The notes beneath the pieces were generated by a model, which saw nothing but the letters and a program-made list of their open reading frames with translations, did no database searches and was not told the origin of the DNA. DNA of 64,000 nt from G963668435 sp963668435. GTDB taxonomy: Bacteria; Latescibacterota; Latescibacteria; Latescibacterales; Latescibacteraceae. The stretch lies in NCBI GenBank assembly GCA_963668435.2, contig CAXXSC010000005.1, forward strand, positions 62,001-126,000. The letters run 5' to 3'. Shown here piece after piece: positions 62,900-64,000 of this stretch; the stretch's first letter is position 1, and the number at the start of each line of letters is the position of its first letter. The position numbers were made by a program, and so were the translations under genes.

Positions 62900-64000
62900 T
62901 TATTCATAGTTACGGTTGCGTTTGAGATCCTCATCGAGAAATTTCTGCTGAAGCTCATCGCTGTCACCATACTTTTCCCGAAGGGCAGCAAGCTGAACTT
63001 TAAGATCAGCCACGACATCGGCATAGGCTGGATCGTCGTAGCAGTTCAGGTGCTCACCGGGATCTTTTTCGAGGTCATAGAACTCCCACGCGTCGACATT
63101 ATAATAGAAGTGCATGAGTTTATAGCGTTTCGTGCGGATGCCGTAATGACGTTTCACCATGTGCCATGCCGGGTACTCGTAGTAGTGGTAGTACGTGGCA
63201 TCGCGCCAGTCATCGGGCGTTTCTCCCTCAAGGATTGGCCTGAGCGACCGCCCCTGCATGTCTGCGGGGACCGGCAGTCCGGCGTAATCGAGGAATGTGG
63301 GTGCGAAATCGATGTTGACCGCAATCTCGCCGCTCACTGAACCGGGCTTGATCGTGCCGGGGAAACGGACAATGAACGGCATCCTCAGCGATTCCTCGTA
63401 CATGAAACGCTTGTCGAACCAGCCGTGGTCGCCAAGATAGAATCCCTGGTCGGAGGTGTAGACCACGATGGTATTTTCCGCAAGACCCGTTTCATCGAGG
63501 TAATCGAGAAGACGGCCGACGTTTTCATCCACCGAGGCGATACAGCGGAGATAGTCCTTGATATATCGCTGGTATTTGTAGCGTGCGAGATCGTCACCGG
63601 AAAGTTTCGCCTCGTGGAAAGCCTTGTTGCGCGGCTCATAGGCGGCATCCCAGTCGGCCCGCTGTTCGGGGGTCATGCGGTTCATTGCGGCATTGTACAT
63701 GCGCTCGTCCTGCTCACCCACCGGCGGCGTGATCTTGAGATCGTAGGCCTGGAACGTGTCGTTCATGATTGTCATTTCCTGCTCGTGTGCAGCAGGGCCC
63801 ATCCCCTTGTAATCGTCGAGAAGATCATCGGGCGCCGGGATGTCCTCATTCTCGTACATATGCAGGTATTTGGGGCCGGGCATCCAGCTCCTGTGTGGTG
63901 CCTTGTGCTGGTAGACCAGGCAGAACGGCTTTTCCTTGTCGCAGTTGTCGAGGAATTCGATAGCCTTGTCGGTGACAATATCGGTGACATAGCCCTCGAA
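62900..64000 (-). CDS. Sulfatase (S1 family), N-terminus beyond window
   Basis: The frame is open to the right edge, so at least 366 C-terminal residues are present and the CxPxR active-site region lies outside. Visible features: YVTDIVTDKAIEFLDNC, FCLVYQHKAPHRSWMPGP, the metal-binding VVYTSDQGFYLGDHGWFDKR, MPFIVRFPG and the C-terminal YDLEKDPGEHLNCYDDPAYA. This is the iduronate/heparan-type sulfatase subgroup by pattern. It is the third sulfatase of the locus and lies 35 bases upstream of the second one's start, so they share an operon. Confidence 0.92.
   Translation of the reverse strand, partial: FEGYVTDIVTDKAIEFLDNCDKEKPFCLVYQHKAPHRSWMPGPKYLHMYENEDIPAPDDLLDDYKGMGPAAHEQEMTIMNDTFQAYDLKITPPVGEQDERMYNAAMNRMTPEQRADWDAAYEPRNKAFHEAKLSGDDLARYKYQRYIKDYLRCIASVDENVGRLLDYLDETGLAENTIVVYTSDQGFYLGDHGWFDKRFMYEESLRMPFIVRFPGTIKPGSVSGEIAVNIDFAPTFLDYAGLPVPADMQGRSLRPILEGETPDDWRDATYYHYYEYPAWHMVKRHYGIRTKRYKLMHFYYNVDAWEFYDLEKDPGEHLNCYDDPAYADVVADLKVQLAALREKYGDSDELQQKFLDEDLKRNRNYE

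Overview
The window looks like chromosomal DNA of a diderm bacterium from the FCB side of the tree. Candidatus Latescibacterota or a relative is my best guess, from gene content only. Supporting signs are a FlgD-like C-terminal domain of the kind many FCB secreted proteins carry, outer-membrane lipid genes (mlaE, mlaF, msbA), bacillithiol genes in a diderm, and many sulfatases and polysaccharide-acting enzymes. Most genes have GC-rich third codon positions; a few (kinase at 38.1 kb, DUF4145-like gene at 46.6 kb) are clearly AT-richer and look acquired. No rRNA, CRISPR array, intact insertion sequence or prophage was seen.

Layout. 1-4.3 kb (minus): blaI-like repressor, a BlaR1-like M56 protein fused to a beta-propeller and a FlgD-like tail, then a secreted propeller protein cut by the left edge. 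4.4-12.4 kb (minus): a housekeeping block, yicC-gmk-rpoZ-UDG-dnaB-mlaE-mlaF-msbA-csp. 12.6 kb: tRNA-Ser(GCT). 13.5-17.7 kb (plus): an HTH protein, a second blaI/M56 pair whose M56 protein ends in a DUF4159-like domain, and a HEAT-repeat lipoprotein. 17.7-24.5 kb (minus): a third blaI/M56 pair (M56 fused to TPRs), a TPR protein and a heparinase II/III-type gene broken by two frameshifts. 25-27.3 kb (plus): bshB1 and bshA. 27.4-36.6 kb (plus): six tandem paralogues, each with one N-terminal membrane helix and a DUF4159-like domain; the last is frameshifted. 36.7-47.8 kb: accessory genes (UROD-like and homocysteine methyltransferases, Ser/Thr kinase, TMTC-like glycosyltransferase, nagA, HDOD regulator, DUF4145-like gene, remnant of a DNA adenine methylase) separated by intergenic hairpin repeats. 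48-64 kb: a catabolic region with a LamG protein, ribokinase, three sulfatases, an MBL-fold hydrolase, a GRP sugar transporter, a glycosidase-like protein and a sugar isomerase-like protein.

The most unusual content is the set of three BlaI/M56 modules within 24 kb. They share the repressor-plus-membrane-protease core, but each M56 protein has a different extracytoplasmic domain, and each blaI promoter has its own inverted repeat over a TTGACA-17-TAnnnT promoter. The DUF4159-like domain of module 2 recurs in the six-gene array, whose promoter carries a short motif also found in the module 2 operator. My working inference is a family of proteolytic envelope-sensing switches with exchangeable sensor domains, one of which may be linked to the array. 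The second notable feature is a family of intergenic hairpins whose stems differ in sequence but stay complementary, while their loops and flanks are conserved.
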